Source: Rhodopseudomonas palustris (GTDB lineage: Bacteria; Pseudomonadota; Alphaproteobacteria; Rhizobiales; Xanthobacteraceae). From it: a DNA stretch of 64,000 nucleotides. Both the position numbers and the translations under genes were made by a program. The DNA is taken from the NCBI RefSeq assembly GCF_003226555.1, contig NZ_QKQS01000033.1, forward strand, positions 64,166 through 128,165, in the 5' to 3' direction. Positions 34,770 through 45,478 of the stretch are shown in pieces (within the stretch, counting starts at the first letter, position 1; every line of letters begins with the position of its first letter). The notes beneath the pieces are model-generated. The model saw only the letters and a list, made by a program, of their open reading frames with translations. It searched no databases and was not told where the DNA came from.

Positions 34770-35489
34770 ATGCGCTTGTCTGCGCCGGTCTATCGTCTGA
34801 AACGTAAAGCCAAATTGCTGTCCCGTTCCCAAAACCTGCCGCTGCACGCCGCGCTCGATCAAGTCGCCGCGGCCGAAGGGTTCGCGCGCTGGAGCCTGTT
34901 GGTCGATTCGGCGGCGGCTTCGCCTGCAGCGAGCCTGTTCGCCGCGCTCGGCCCGGGCGATCTGGTGCTGCTCGGGGCGCGGCCGGGGCAGGGCAAGACG
35001 CTGCTCAGCCTCGAACTCGCGGTGGAGGCGATCAAGGCCGGGCGGACCAGCGCCTTCTTCACGCTCGAATACACCGAGGTCGAAGTGCTGGCGCGGCTTC
35101 GCGCGATCGGAGCCGACCCGGTGTCGTTGGCCGACAAGTTCACGCTCGATACGTCGGATGCGATCTGCGCCGACTACATCATCGCCCAATCGGCCTCGGC
35201 GCCGAACGGGGCACTGGTGGTGGTCGATTATCTGCAATTGCTCGATCGGCGCCGCGACACGCCGGAGTTGAACGTGCAGATTCGCGCGCTGCGCTCGTTC
35301 GCCCGCGCGGCCGGCGTGATCCTGGTGATCATCTCGCAGATCGACCGCTCTTACGATCCGGCCAAGAAGAGCTGCCCAGATCTGAGCGACGTCCGTTTGA
35401 TCAACGAGCTGGACCTCGGCCTGTTCTCGCACGCCTGTTTCGTCGGCTCGGGCGAGATCAAATGGTCGCCGGTGTCCGCGGTGGCGTGA
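34770..35489 (+). CDS. DnaB/RecA-core ATPase with glyoxalase-related N-terminal motif
   Basis: 239 aa. Residues 1-45 (LKRKAKLLSRSQNLPLHAAL then DQVAAAEGFARWSLL) look like the short glyoxalase-related helical motif found at the N-terminus of assorted proteins. It is fused to a DnaB-type RecA core: Walker A GARPGQGKT (69-77), FFTLEYTEVEVLARL, Walker B LVVVDYLQLLDRR (near 150), and SQIDRSYDPAKKSCPDLSDVR (about 189-209), as in DnaB C-terminal domains. It lacks the DnaB N-terminal domain and the classical RESGAIEQDAD end, so it is not a replicative helicase. An upstream TATAAT at 34625-34630 may be part of the promoter. Confidence 0.8.
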   Translation: MRLSAPVYRLKRKAKLLSRSQNLPLHAALDQVAAAEGFARWSLLVDSAAASPAASLFAALGPGDLVLLGARPGQGKTLLSLELAVEAIKAGRTSAFFTLEYTEVEVLARLRAIGADPVSLADKFTLDTSDAICADYIIAQSASAPNGALVVVDYLQLLDRRRDTPELNVQIRALRSFARAAGVILVIISQIDRSYDPAKKSCPDLSDVRLINELDLGLFSHACFVGSGEIKWSPVSAVA

Positions 35490-35499
35490 AGCTTGTCGG

Positions 35500-36336
35500 T
35501 TATGCGGCTTCCGGCTGCACGTCGGGAGCTGCGACGGGCCGCGGCGCGATGGCGCCGCGCATGCCGGCGCGGCGGGCGGCTTCGCACATCCGCCGCACCG
35601 ATTGCTCGGCGTCGCGCGTGATCTGCTTGCGGTCGGCGTCGATCGAGGTCGCGACCGCATCGCCCCAGCTCACGGTGACGTCGATCGCGCCGGCCGATAA
35701 TAGCTCGAAGAAATGCGGAATCAGCTCGGCGTCGCCGTACCACGCGACGCGTTCGCGTAGCTCGCGGCCGATCGGCAGGCCGCTGAGCCCCGTATAGGTC
35801 ACTGCCATCGGCTGCACCGCGACACCGTCGCCGCTCTGTTCGCCGATCGCGTGATGCACGGCACCGACCAGCGCCGAGCGGAACGGCAGCACCCGGCTGC
35901 CGTCGGACGAGGTGCCTTCGGCGAACAGCACCATGGCGTCGCCGTCCTGCAGCCGCGCGCCGATTTCGCGCGTCGCCTCGCCGGTGCGGTGCCGGGCCTG
36001 ACGATCGATGAACACGGTGCGCTGCCAGCGCGCCAGCGCGCCGAACACCGGCCAGCTTGCGACTTCGCTCTTGGCGATGAACGACACCGGCGCTACCGCG
36101 GAAATCACGCAGATGTCGAGCCAGGAGACGTGATTGGACAGGATCAGCGCTGGCCCGTCGCAGCGGCGGCCGACCTGATGGATGCGCACGCCGATCAGCG
36201 CGCAGACGATGCGATGATACAGTTGCGGAATCGTGCGCTGCGCGCGCCAGCCGAACCGGATCGCCAGCAGATGCACCGGCAGAAGTGTCAGAGTCAGCGG
36301 CACGACGGCGGCAATGACGAGGATGAATCGCAGCAT
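35500..36336 (-). CDS. 1-acyl-sn-glycerol-3-phosphate acyltransferase-like protein (PlsC/OlsA family)
   Basis: 278 aa membrane-associated acyltransferase. An N-terminal hydrophobic helix (FILVIAAVVPLTLTLLPVHL) precedes motif I ILSNHVSWLDI (NHxxxxD), FIAKSEVASWPVFG, motif III VLFAEGTSSDGSRVLPF, and a later VAVQPMAVTY segment. It could make phosphatidic acid or, as OlsA, ornithine lipids; the sequence alone does not decide. Convergent with the DnaB-core gene, 10 bp apart. Confidence 0.87.
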   Translation of the reverse strand: MLRFILVIAAVVPLTLTLLPVHLLAIRFGWRAQRTIPQLYHRIVCALIGVRIHQVGRRCDGPALILSNHVSWLDICVISAVAPVSFIAKSEVASWPVFGALARWQRTVFIDRQARHRTGEATREIGARLQDGDAMVLFAEGTSSDGSRVLPFRSALVGAVHHAIGEQSGDGVAVQPMAVTYTGLSGLPIGRELRERVAWYGDAELIPHFFELLSAGAIDVTVSWGDAVATSIDADRKQITRDAEQSVRRMCEAARRAGMRGAIAPRPVAAPDVQPEAA

Positions 36337-36532
36337 GGCAATAACTTTGTGCCGCTCAAAAAGGTGCGGCCCCGGTCAGACGCGGCGACTGACGGGGACC
36401 GCTGGGGACGTTGATCGGCGACGGGGGCCTCGATCAGACGCGAGCGAACCGTAACGGTAGTTTGTTACACGGCAGTGACGTATCGATTAGAAGCGGCGCG
36501 CTGGCATACCTGCACACCTGCAGAGACGATCC

Positions 36533-37444
36533 TCAGCACTTGCTGATCGTCGCCCGCTGCTGGGCCCGATAGAGGCTGGGCGTGGTCCCGACCGACTTGC
36601 GGAATGCGCGGTTGAAGTTCGCCTGTGAGGAAAACCCGGTCGCATAGGCGATGTCGACGAGCGACAGCTCGTCGGATGCCAACAGCCGCTTGGCGAGATC
36701 GAGCCGCTGCCGGCTGACATATTCGTGCGGCGCGCAGCCCGTCGCGGCCTTGAAGCTGCGCGAGAAGTGAGCCGGACTCATGCAGGCGATCGAGGCGAGA
36801 TCGTTGACGGTGAAATCGCGCTCGACGGACGAACTAATAAAGTCCGTCACGCGCGCCAGCCGCCGCGCGTCGAGCGGCCGGTTCGCCGCCTGCGCCTGCT
36901 TCAAACGGACGGCCGTGTCGGCGTAGGTGTGTACCAAGTGCGCAGACAGCGCGCGGCCGAGGCTTTCGACCAGCAGACGCCCGGTCGAGGATTCGTGCGC
37001 AAGTTCATGCAGGATGCGATCGGCGACATGCTCGATGAAGATGTCGTGGTCGATCGCCTCGTAGCGGATCGTGATGCCGGTGGGATCGATGTCCATGTCC
37101 TGCAGCATCGCGTCCTCGAACGGACGGCCGGGCAGGAAGATGTGCAAGCATTCGTGAATCTGGCTCTCGACCCGGATGAAATCCTCGCGGATTCCGGCCG
37201 GACACAGCCAGACCGTTCCGCGCCGACCATGGGTCCGCTGCCGCATCCCGGCGCCTTCGCGGTCGACCACCGAAGAGCCACGGAGCAGCACGGCGATCTC
37301 GGTGTCGCGCGGCAGCAGCGACGGCAGGTCGCCGGACTCGTGACTCCACCGCTCCGCGAGCAGGTGAGACCAGCGCCGGTCGTTCGAAGTCTGGAGCATT
37401 CTGCCGGTCACATATTTATCGACAGAATTGCCGAGCATCCCCAT
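36533..37444 (-). CDS. AraC-family transcriptional regulator
   Basis: 303 aa from ATG 37444. An N-terminal effector or dimerisation half is followed by two HTHs in the last 100 residues: VNDLASIACMSPAHFSRSFKAATG and LSLVDIAYATGFSSQANFNRAFRKSVGTTPSLYR. It is divergent from the molybdoenzyme operon (185-bp gap) and therefore its probable regulator. The N-terminal part is not of a ligand class that I recognise. Confidence 0.9.
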   Translation of the reverse strand: MGMLGNSVDKYVTGRMLQTSNDRRWSHLLAERWSHESGDLPSLLPRDTEIAVLLRGSSVVDREGAGMRQRTHGRRGTVWLCPAGIREDFIRVESQIHECLHIFLPGRPFEDAMLQDMDIDPTGITIRYEAIDHDIFIEHVADRILHELAHESSTGRLLVESLGRALSAHLVHTYADTAVRLKQAQAANRPLDARRLARVTDFISSSVERDFTVNDLASIACMSPAHFSRSFKAATGCAPHEYVSRQRLDLAKRLLASDELSLVDIAYATGFSSQANFNRAFRKSVGTTPSLYRAQQRATISKC

Positions 37445-37628
37445 CGTGAATCTCCACAGATTGACGCGAGTGCAGGCAAGAACAGTCCGGGTAAGCAATT
37501 ACCATGCCACGAGACCGGGTTTTGGTCCATGGCAGATTTGGAAAACAACCAAGCAGGATTGGAAAAGCCACGCCGCCCCGGGTGCCGCATCCTTGCGCAT
37601 GTTTTGAATGTGCACATGGAGGAGACAC

Positions 37629-39755
37629 ATGGCCCGGACCACCGTCGTAGGCGCCTGCCCCCACGATTGCCCCGACACCTGTTCGATTTTGACCACCGTC
37701 GAGGACGGCAAGGCGATTGCAGTGCGCGGCAATCCCGATCATCCGTTCACGCGCGGCCGGCTCTGCGTGAAGGTCAACAACTACGAGGAGCGCGTCTACA
37801 GCGACAAGCGCGTGCTTTATCCGATGAAGCGCGTCGGGCCGAAGGGCACCAAGCAGTTTGCCCGCATCTCCTGGGACGAGGCGATCGACACCATCGCGTC
37901 GCGCTGGAAGACGGTCATCGCCGAGCACGGCGCGCAGGCGATCCTGCCCTATAGTTATCTGGGCACCCAGGGCATCATCAACGGCCTGAACGTCGGCGAC
38001 CCACTGTTCAACAAACTCGGCGCCACCGTGCTCGAACGCACCTTCTGCGATTCCGGCTCCTGCACCGCCTATCTGCTGACGATCGGCCACACGCCGGGCG
38101 TCGATCCGGAAAGCTTCGTGCATTCGAAGTACATCATTCTGTGGGCGTGCAACACACTCAGCACCAACTCGCATCATTGGCCGTTCATCGAGCAGGCCAA
38201 GAAGAACGGCGCCAAGCTGGTGGTGATCGACCCGGTCAAGACCCGCACCGCGCGGCTCGCTGACTGGCACATCCCGATCCGTCCCGGCACCGATGCGGCA
38301 TTGGCGCTGGCGATGATGCACGTGATCATCAAGGAAGACCTGGTCGATCGCGACTACATCGACAAGCACACGGTCGGCTACGACGAGCTGGTTCAGCGCG
38401 TTGCGACCTACACGCCGGAATTCGCCGCGCAGGAAACCGGCATCCCGGTCGAGGACATCCTCAAGCTTGCGCGCGAATACGCCACCACGCCGCCTGCGGT
38501 GGTGCGGATCGGCGTTGCCGTGGAGCGTCACGCCGGCGGCGGCCAGACCGTGCGGGCGATCGCCTGTCTGCCGGGACTGATCGGCGCCTGGAAGCACGTC
38601 GGCGGCGGCCTGTTGCAGCTGCCGATCTGGGCATTCCCGGTGAAATGGGAGGTGCTGATGCGGCCCGAGCTCGCGCCGGAAAAGATGCGCGTGCTGAATT
38701 CCTGGCGGCTCGGCGCGGCGCTGACCGGCGAACTCGGCTTCGATCCGCCGATCAAGGCGCTGTTCGTCTACAACGCCAATCCGATGGCGATGGTCACCGA
38801 GCAGGACAAGATCGAAAAAGGACTCGAACGCGAGGACCTGTTCACCGTCGTCAGCGATCACTTCCTGACCGACACGGCTAAATATGCCGACATCGTGCTG
38901 CCCGCGACCACGCAGCTCGAGCAGAAGGACATCATGTTCTCCTGGGGACACCTGTATCTGTCCTACAACAATCAGGCGATCGAGCCGCTCGGCGAAGCGG
39001 TGCCGAACACCGAGCTGTTCCGCCGCCTCGCCAAGGCGATGGACATCACCGATCCGAGCTTCTTCCGCGGCGACGACGAGATGATCGAAGCCGCGCTGGA
39101 TTGGAGCAATCCGGTGCTGCAAGGGATCACGCTGGAGGACGTCAAGGCCAAGGGCTATTCGCGGCTCAACATGCCGGCGCCCGGCGACTGGGCGCCGCAT
39201 CGCGACGGCAATTTCCCGACCGCGACCGGCAAAGTCGAATTCAAGTCGACGATCGCGGAGGGCGGCAACTTCGTCGCGCCGCTGTTCCGGCAGGGCTATA
39301 ATGGCGATCAGGACGGCAGCCCGATCGATCCCTTGCCGCACTACATCTCGCCGAACGAGAGCGCCCGCACGGCGCCGCAACTGGCGGAGCGTTACCCGCT
39401 CAGTCTGATCTCGCCGAAGAGCCACGCCTTCCTCAATTCGAACTACGGCAACCTGCCGGCGCAGACCGCGCAGGCCGGTGAGGAGCAGGCGGTGATCCTC
39501 AATCCCGACGACGCCGCGCATCGCGGCATCGAGGCCGGCGCGCCGATCCGCGTGTTCAACGATCGCGGTTCGTTCGAGGCCTATGCGACGGTGTCTGCCG
39601 ACGTGATGGCCGGCGTCGTGGTGGCGCCGTCCGGCTATTGGCAGCGCTCCAACCGCAAGGGCGCCACCGTGCATGCGCTGACGCCGCCGGCCTTCGCCGA
39701 TCTCGGCCGCGCGCCGACATTCTCCGACGTGCTGGTACAGGTCGGACGGCTGTAA
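37629..39755 (+). CDS. Molybdopterin-dependent oxidoreductase (DMSO-reductase/formate dehydrogenase superfamily)
   Basis: 708 aa. The N-terminal 4Fe-4S site is formed by Cys10, Cys14, Cys18 and Cys46 (CPHDCPDTCSI...GRLCVK). MGD-binding segments are visible through ILWACNTLSTNSHHW, VVIDPVKTRTA and the C-terminal SPKSHAFLNSNYGN. The metal-ligand region reads TFCDSGSCTAY, so a Cys or Ser ligand is possible. No Tat signal is seen, so it is likely cytoplasmic. A strong SD (GGAGGAG) precedes ATG 37629; it is the first gene of a three-gene unit with a ferredoxin and a reductase. The substrate is unknown. Confidence 0.93.
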   Translation: MARTTVVGACPHDCPDTCSILTTVEDGKAIAVRGNPDHPFTRGRLCVKVNNYEERVYSDKRVLYPMKRVGPKGTKQFARISWDEAIDTIASRWKTVIAEHGAQAILPYSYLGTQGIINGLNVGDPLFNKLGATVLERTFCDSGSCTAYLLTIGHTPGVDPESFVHSKYIILWACNTLSTNSHHWPFIEQAKKNGAKLVVIDPVKTRTARLADWHIPIRPGTDAALALAMMHVIIKEDLVDRDYIDKHTVGYDELVQRVATYTPEFAAQETGIPVEDILKLAREYATTPPAVVRIGVAVERHAGGGQTVRAIACLPGLIGAWKHVGGGLLQLPIWAFPVKWEVLMRPELAPEKMRVLNSWRLGAALTGELGFDPPIKALFVYNANPMAMVTEQDKIEKGLEREDLFTVVSDHFLTDTAKYADIVLPATTQLEQKDIMFSWGHLYLSYNNQAIEPLGEAVPNTELFRRLAKAMDITDPSFFRGDDEMIEAALDWSNPVLQGITLEDVKAKGYSRLNMPAPGDWAPHRDGNFPTATGKVEFKSTIAEGGNFVAPLFRQGYNGDQDGSPIDPLPHYISPNESARTAPQLAERYPLSLISPKSHAFLNSNYGNLPAQTAQAGEEQAVILNPDDAAHRGIEAGAPIRVFNDRGSFEAYATVSADVMAGVVVAPSGYWQRSNRKGATVHALTPPAFADLGRAPTFSDVLVQVGRL

Positions 39756-39830
39756 GCGCGTCTCAATCCACAAGGCCGGCGCCGGCGCGGCGTCGGCCGT
39801 TCTCCTCTCGTCAAAACCGGAGTTCCGACG

Positions 39831-40136
39831 ATGACACACGTCGTGACTGATAATTGCAAGGGCTGCCGCTACACCGAATGCGTGACGGTGTGCCCGGTCG
39901 AGTGTTTCCATCTCGACGGCACCATGACCTATATCGATCCGGAGAACTGCATCGACTGCGGTGGCTGCGTGCCGGCCTGCCCGGTCGGTGCGATCGAGCC
40001 GGACTACCGGCTCGCGGCGGACAAGAAGTTCTGGATCGCCGTCAACCGCAAGCGCGTGGCCGAAACCCCGGTGATCACCGCGCGGCTGCCACCGCTGCCC
40101 GGCGCCGACAAACGAAAGGTCGCGCTGGGACGATGA
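39831..40136 (+). CDS. 7Fe ferredoxin (FdxA-like, 3Fe-4S/4Fe-4S)
   Basis: 101 aa. Cys at 9, 12, 17, 21, 25 and 40, 43, 46, 50 follow exactly the Azotobacter FdI pattern: NCKGCRYTECVTVCPVECF then NCIDCGGCVPACPVGAIEP. Positions 9/17/50 fit a 3Fe-4S cluster and 21/40/43/46 a 4Fe-4S cluster. It is shorter than FdI at the C-terminus. The stop overlaps the reductase start (ATGA). It probably shuttles electrons between the molybdoenzyme and the reductase. Confidence 0.92.
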   Translation: MTHVVTDNCKGCRYTECVTVCPVECFHLDGTMTYIDPENCIDCGGCVPACPVGAIEPDYRLAADKKFWIAVNRKRVAETPVITARLPPLPGADKRKVALGR

Positions 40137-41434
40137 CGTCTGCATTTCATGTCGCCGTCGTCGGCAGCGGGCCGGCCGGATTCTACGCCGCCGAAGCGCT
40201 GCTGCGCTCCGGCATGCCGGTCGCCGTGGATATGTTCGAGCAGCTGCCGGTGCCTTACGGCCTGGTGCGGTTCGGCGTCGCCCCCGATCATCCCAAGCTC
40301 AAGCTGGTCAGTATCACCTTCGACAAGATCGCGGCGCTGTCCGGCTTTCGCTTTGTCGGCGGCGTCACGGTCGGCAAGGATGTGACGATCGACGAACTGC
40401 GTGCGGCCTACGATGCGGTCGTGCTCGCCACTGGAGCCGATCTCAGTCGGTCGCTCGATATTCCCGGCGAAACGCTGCCGGGCTGTTACTCGGCCGGCGA
40501 GTTCGTGGCCTGGTACAACGGCCATCCCGATTATCGCGATCGAAGCTTCGATCTCAGCCACGAGGTGGCGACCGTCATCGGCCACGGCAACGTCGCGCTC
40601 GACGTCGCGCGCATCCTGTCGAAGACCGCCGATGAACTACGGCAGACGGACATCGCCGCTCACGCACTTGAGGTTCTGGCAGAAAGCCAGGTGCGCGAGG
40701 TGCATGTCGTCGGTCGCGGTGGTCCGCTGCAGGCGAAATTCGGCGCCAAGGAGCTGCGCGACTTCCTCAGCCTCACCGCGTGCGATGCCTGGGTCGATCC
40801 GCGCGACCTCGCCGCCGTGCCCGAGGCGACCGATGATCCCGAGCGCGACGAGAAGCTCGCTCTGCTTCGCACCTTCGCGGCGCAGACGCCATCCAAGTCG
40901 CGGCGGAGCATCTTCCGCTTCGAGCTGACGCCGGTCGCGATCGAGGGCCGGCACAGGGTCGAGGCGATCACCTTGGCGCGGGACGGCGTGGCGGCCGAAC
41001 GCATCGCATGCGGGGCGATCTTCAGCAGTATCGGCCGTCGCACCGCGCCGATCGCGGGCGTTCCTTACGATGCGGCGCGCGGCGTTCACGCCAATATCGG
41101 CGGCCGGGTCACGGACCAAGACGGCGTCGTCCCGGGTCTCTACGTCTGCGGCTGGAGCAAACGGGGCCCGAGCGGCACGATCGGCACGAACCGATCCTGC
41201 GGCATGGCGACGGCCGAGGCCGTGATCGCCGATCTGTCGGCGGGTGCGCCGCCGCGCGGCGCGCCCGAGGCGTTGCTGGCGCGGTTGTGGACTCGCGTGC
41301 CGCGGCTCGTGAGCTATCAGGACTGGGCGGCGATCGACGCTGTGGAGAAACGCAACGGCGCGGCAAACGGTCGGCCGCGGGAGAAGTTCGTCGCGATCTC
41401 CGACATGCTCGCAGCATTGGAAGCAGCATCATGA
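40133..41434 (+). CDS. Ferredoxin-NADP+ reductase, adrenodoxin-reductase type (FprA-like)
   Basis: 433 aa. FAD-binding VAVVGSGPAGFYAAEALLRS; characteristic MFEQLPVPYGLVRFGVAPDH; NADP-binding VATVIGHGNVALDVARIL; C-terminal VCGWSKRGPSGTIGTNRSCG. All are hallmarks of the adrenodoxin reductase/FprA family that passes electrons between NADPH and ferredoxin. It is coupled to the ferredoxin gene by an ATGA overlap. Confidence 0.93.
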   Translation: MTSAFHVAVVGSGPAGFYAAEALLRSGMPVAVDMFEQLPVPYGLVRFGVAPDHPKLKLVSITFDKIAALSGFRFVGGVTVGKDVTIDELRAAYDAVVLATGADLSRSLDIPGETLPGCYSAGEFVAWYNGHPDYRDRSFDLSHEVATVIGHGNVALDVARILSKTADELRQTDIAAHALEVLAESQVREVHVVGRGGPLQAKFGAKELRDFLSLTACDAWVDPRDLAAVPEATDDPERDEKLALLRTFAAQTPSKSRRSIFRFELTPVAIEGRHRVEAITLARDGVAAERIACGAIFSSIGRRTAPIAGVPYDAARGVHANIGGRVTDQDGVVPGLYVCGWSKRGPSGTIGTNRSCGMATAEAVIADLSAGAPPRGAPEALLARLWTRVPRLVSYQDWAAIDAVEKRNGAANGRPREKFVAISDMLAALEAAS

Positions 41435-41534
41435 ATCCGGACGCGACTCGGCAGGACTTCTGGCGCGGTCCGAGTATGCCGAGCCGGTCGCCGGGGTGAC
41501 CGGCGGCTGACCTGTCTCGCCATCCTCGGACTCG

Positions 41535-42698
41535 TCACTCGCTTGCCGGCGTCACTCGCAGAATCCGCCCGGCGGCGCTGTCGGTGAGCAGCCACAGCGC
41601 GCCATCGGGCCCTTGGCGGACGTCGCGGATCCGTTCGCTCAACGCTTGCAACAGCCGTTCTTCGCCGGTGATCTTGTCGCCCTGTAGCGACAGCCGCACC
41701 AGCATCTGTCCCGACAGCGCGCCGACGAACAGGCTGCCTTTCCAGTTCGGAAACAGCTTGCCGGTGTAGAACGCCATGCCGCTCGGCGAGATCGACGGCA
41801 CCCAATACTTGGCCGGCTGCTGCATGCCCGGCTTCGTGGTCGCCTCGTGAATTTTAGCGCCGCTGTAATCGACGCCGTAGCCGATCACTGGCCAGCCGTA
41901 ATTCTCACCCCTGCGGATCGGGTTGACCTCGTCGCCGCCGCGCGGGCCATGCTCGACTTCCCACAGACTGCCGTCAGCGGGATTGAAAGCGAGGCCTTGC
42001 GGATTGCGGTGGCCGAGGCTCCAGACCTCCGGCTTGGCACCGTCGCGACCGGCGAATGGATTGTCCTTCGGCGCGCTGCCGTCGGGCGCGATCCGGACGA
42101 TCTTGCCGAGATGATTGGACAGATTCTGCGCCTGATCGCGATGGGCGTAGTGCTCGCCGAGAGTGACGAACAGATCGCCGCCGCCGTCCTGTGCGATCCG
42201 GCAGCCGTAGTGATTGCCGGACGACAGCGGCCCCTGCTGGCGGAAAATCACCTGGACGTCGTCGAGCCGCGGTGCATCGCCCTCGGTCAGCCGAGCGCGC
42301 GCCACCGCGGTCCGGCCGCCGCGGCCGTCGCGTTCGGCGTAGCACAGGTAGAGCGTGCGGTTGGTGGCGATGTCCTTGTCGGCGGCGACGTCGAGCAGTC
42401 CGCCCTGACCCGAGGCCCAGACCTCCGGTACGCCCTGCAGCGGTTTGGATACCTGGCCCTGCTGCGTCACCAGTCGCAGCCGGCCGGGGCGCTCGGTCAC
42501 CAGCATCCGGCCATCGGGCAGGAACGCCAGCCCCCAGGGATGCACCAGATCCTCCGCCACCGTCTGCACGCTCAGCGGACCGGCGGACGATTCGAAGGTC
42601 GTGATGGCGCCGCGGCTGGCGGTGACGATGACCAGAGAGGCGACCAGCGCGGTCGCCGCGGTGAGCGTGCCCGAAACCCAGACGATCGGTGCCTTCAT
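41535..42698 (-). CDS. PQQ-dependent sugar dehydrogenase (soluble Asd/YliI type)
   Basis: 387 aa. An N-terminal signal peptide or anchor (VWVSGTLTAATALVASLVIV) predicts periplasmic export. Six-bladed beta-propeller motifs follow: HPWGLAFLPDGRMLVTERPG, NHYGCRIAQDGGGDLFVTLGEH, VWSLGHRNPQGLAFNPADGS, LWEVEHGPRGGDEVNPI, NYGWPVIGYG, IRDVRQGPDGALWLLTD. Catalytic-type His and PQQ-contact residues match aldose sugar dehydrogenases. It is oriented away from the Mo operon. Confidence 0.92.
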   Translation of the reverse strand: MKAPIVWVSGTLTAATALVASLVIVTASRGAITTFESSAGPLSVQTVAEDLVHPWGLAFLPDGRMLVTERPGRLRLVTQQGQVSKPLQGVPEVWASGQGGLLDVAADKDIATNRTLYLCYAERDGRGGRTAVARARLTEGDAPRLDDVQVIFRQQGPLSSGNHYGCRIAQDGGGDLFVTLGEHYAHRDQAQNLSNHLGKIVRIAPDGSAPKDNPFAGRDGAKPEVWSLGHRNPQGLAFNPADGSLWEVEHGPRGGDEVNPIRRGENYGWPVIGYGVDYSGAKIHEATTKPGMQQPAKYWVPSISPSGMAFYTGKLFPNWKGSLFVGALSGQMLVRLSLQGDKITGEERLLQALSERIRDVRQGPDGALWLLTDSAAGRILRVTPASE

Positions 42699-42806
42699 CG
42701 CAATGCCTCGTCGCAGAATGGCCGTCGCGGCTGCGGACCGGCGCGGTTCAACGCACCGTGATGGAAAAAGATCGTGACTGAGAGGATTGCCGCGCGAAAG
42801 ATGTCG

Positions 42807-42959
42807 TCATGCCGCAACGAGGTGCGGCGACAGCAGCGTCAGCGCCAGGATCGCGCCGAGCGAGGCGACCGCGAGCAATAACGACGCGGCGACGGCCCGC
42901 AGCAGGCGGGCGGAGGTAACGTGCGCGACGGGCCGGATGAAGCCGGGCGACGGAAGCAT
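42807..42959 (-). CDS. Small single-TM hypothetical protein (50 aa)
   Basis: ATG 42959 (MLPSPGFIRPVAHVTSARLL) with a hydrophobic segment LRAVAASLLLAVASLGAILA near the C-terminus. A purine-rich GAGGATTTCGAG precedes the start. It lies just upstream, on the same strand, of the sugar dehydrogenase. No family is recognised, and coding potential is based only on length and hydrophobicity. Confidence 0.35.
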   Translation of the reverse strand: MLPSPGFIRPVAHVTSARLLRAVAASLLLAVASLGAILALTLLSPHLVAA

Positions 42960-43095
42960 GACTCGAAATCCTCGAACCAATCGCCGGCGAATCACCGGCG
43001 TCAGCCGATTGTCCTGCAATCACGGGCGCTTGTGCGGCGCCGAGGCGCGCCAAACATGTCCAAATCGTGGCGGAATTGGAGCGGGGTGACCGGCG

Positions 43096-43749
43096 TCAAG
43101 CCTCGGCGGCGAAGTTCGCGGCGTCTGCGACCGCCGCCTCCGGGGTCCAGTCCATGGTAATGAAACCCGGCGTTTGTTCGACCCGGCGCAGCCAGGCGTT
43201 GACTGCCGGGAACATCGACAGGTCGAAGTCGCATTGGTCGGCGACATGCGTGTAGCCGTACAGCGCGATGTCGGCGATGGTGAGCTGGCCGGCCGCGAAG
43301 TAATCGTTGGTCTTGAGGTGGTTTTCCATCACCTGCAGCGCCGCGTAGCCGCGCTCCAGCCAGTCTTCCAGAGCGTGGGTCTGCAGATCGCGCCCGCCCT
43401 TCACCAGACACAGCCAGAAATACGCCGAACCGATGTTGGGCTCGAGCGCGTGCTGCTCGAAGAACATCCACTGCAGCGCTTCGGCCCGGTCCATCCGGGT
43501 GTCCGGCGCCAGCGAGGTGCCGACGGCGAGATACCACAGGATCGCGTTGGACTCGGCGAGGTAGCGGCCTGGCGCGGTTTCCAGCAGCGGCACCTGGCCG
43601 CTCGGATTCTTGGCGAGGAAGTCGGGCGTGCGGCTTTCGCCGCGCAGGATATCGACCTCGATCGCGCGGTAGGGGGCATCGAGAAACGCCAGCGCAAGGC
43701 GAACCTTGTAGCTGTTTCCCGATCGCTGCATCGAATAGAGCTTGTACAT
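43096..43749 (-). CDS. Glutathione S-transferase family protein
   Basis: 217 aa from ATG 43749 (MYKLYSMQRSGNSYKVRLAL). Thioredoxin-fold domain with Ser-containing active-site-like SGNSYKV, cis-Pro in GQVPLLETAPGRYLAESNAILWYLA; helical domain ending QLTIADIALYGYTHVAD. The long in-frame upstream extension is unsupported. One of four GST-fold proteins in this window. Confidence 0.9.
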   Translation of the reverse strand: MYKLYSMQRSGNSYKVRLALAFLDAPYRAIEVDILRGESRTPDFLAKNPSGQVPLLETAPGRYLAESNAILWYLAVGTSLAPDTRMDRAEALQWMFFEQHALEPNIGSAYFWLCLVKGGRDLQTHALEDWLERGYAALQVMENHLKTNDYFAAGQLTIADIALYGYTHVADQCDFDLSMFPAVNAWLRRVEQTPGFITMDWTPEAAVADAANFAAEA

Positions 43750-45352
<1,603 letters not shown>

Positions 45353-45478
45353 ATATTTCATTAACAATCCGCAAGGTTCACAGGATTCGTTCCAAAACTT
45401 TGGAAGCGCCTTGTTTTGGACAAGACGCTTCCTTTTTGTCGCCCTCGCAATCTCAATCCACATGTGGAGTGTGCTTCT

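Noticed and set aside
37416-40145. 909-aa reverse-strand ORF opposite the Mo operon
   Set aside because: Long only because of high GC third-codon bias; no recognisable domain, and three good genes lie opposite.
41431-41499. 22-codon ORF overlapping the end of the FprA-like gene by ATGA (MNPDATRQDFWRGPSMPSRS...)
   Set aside because: Too short, with no conserved motif or structure; could be a remnant of a lost fourth operon gene, but nothing supports translation.
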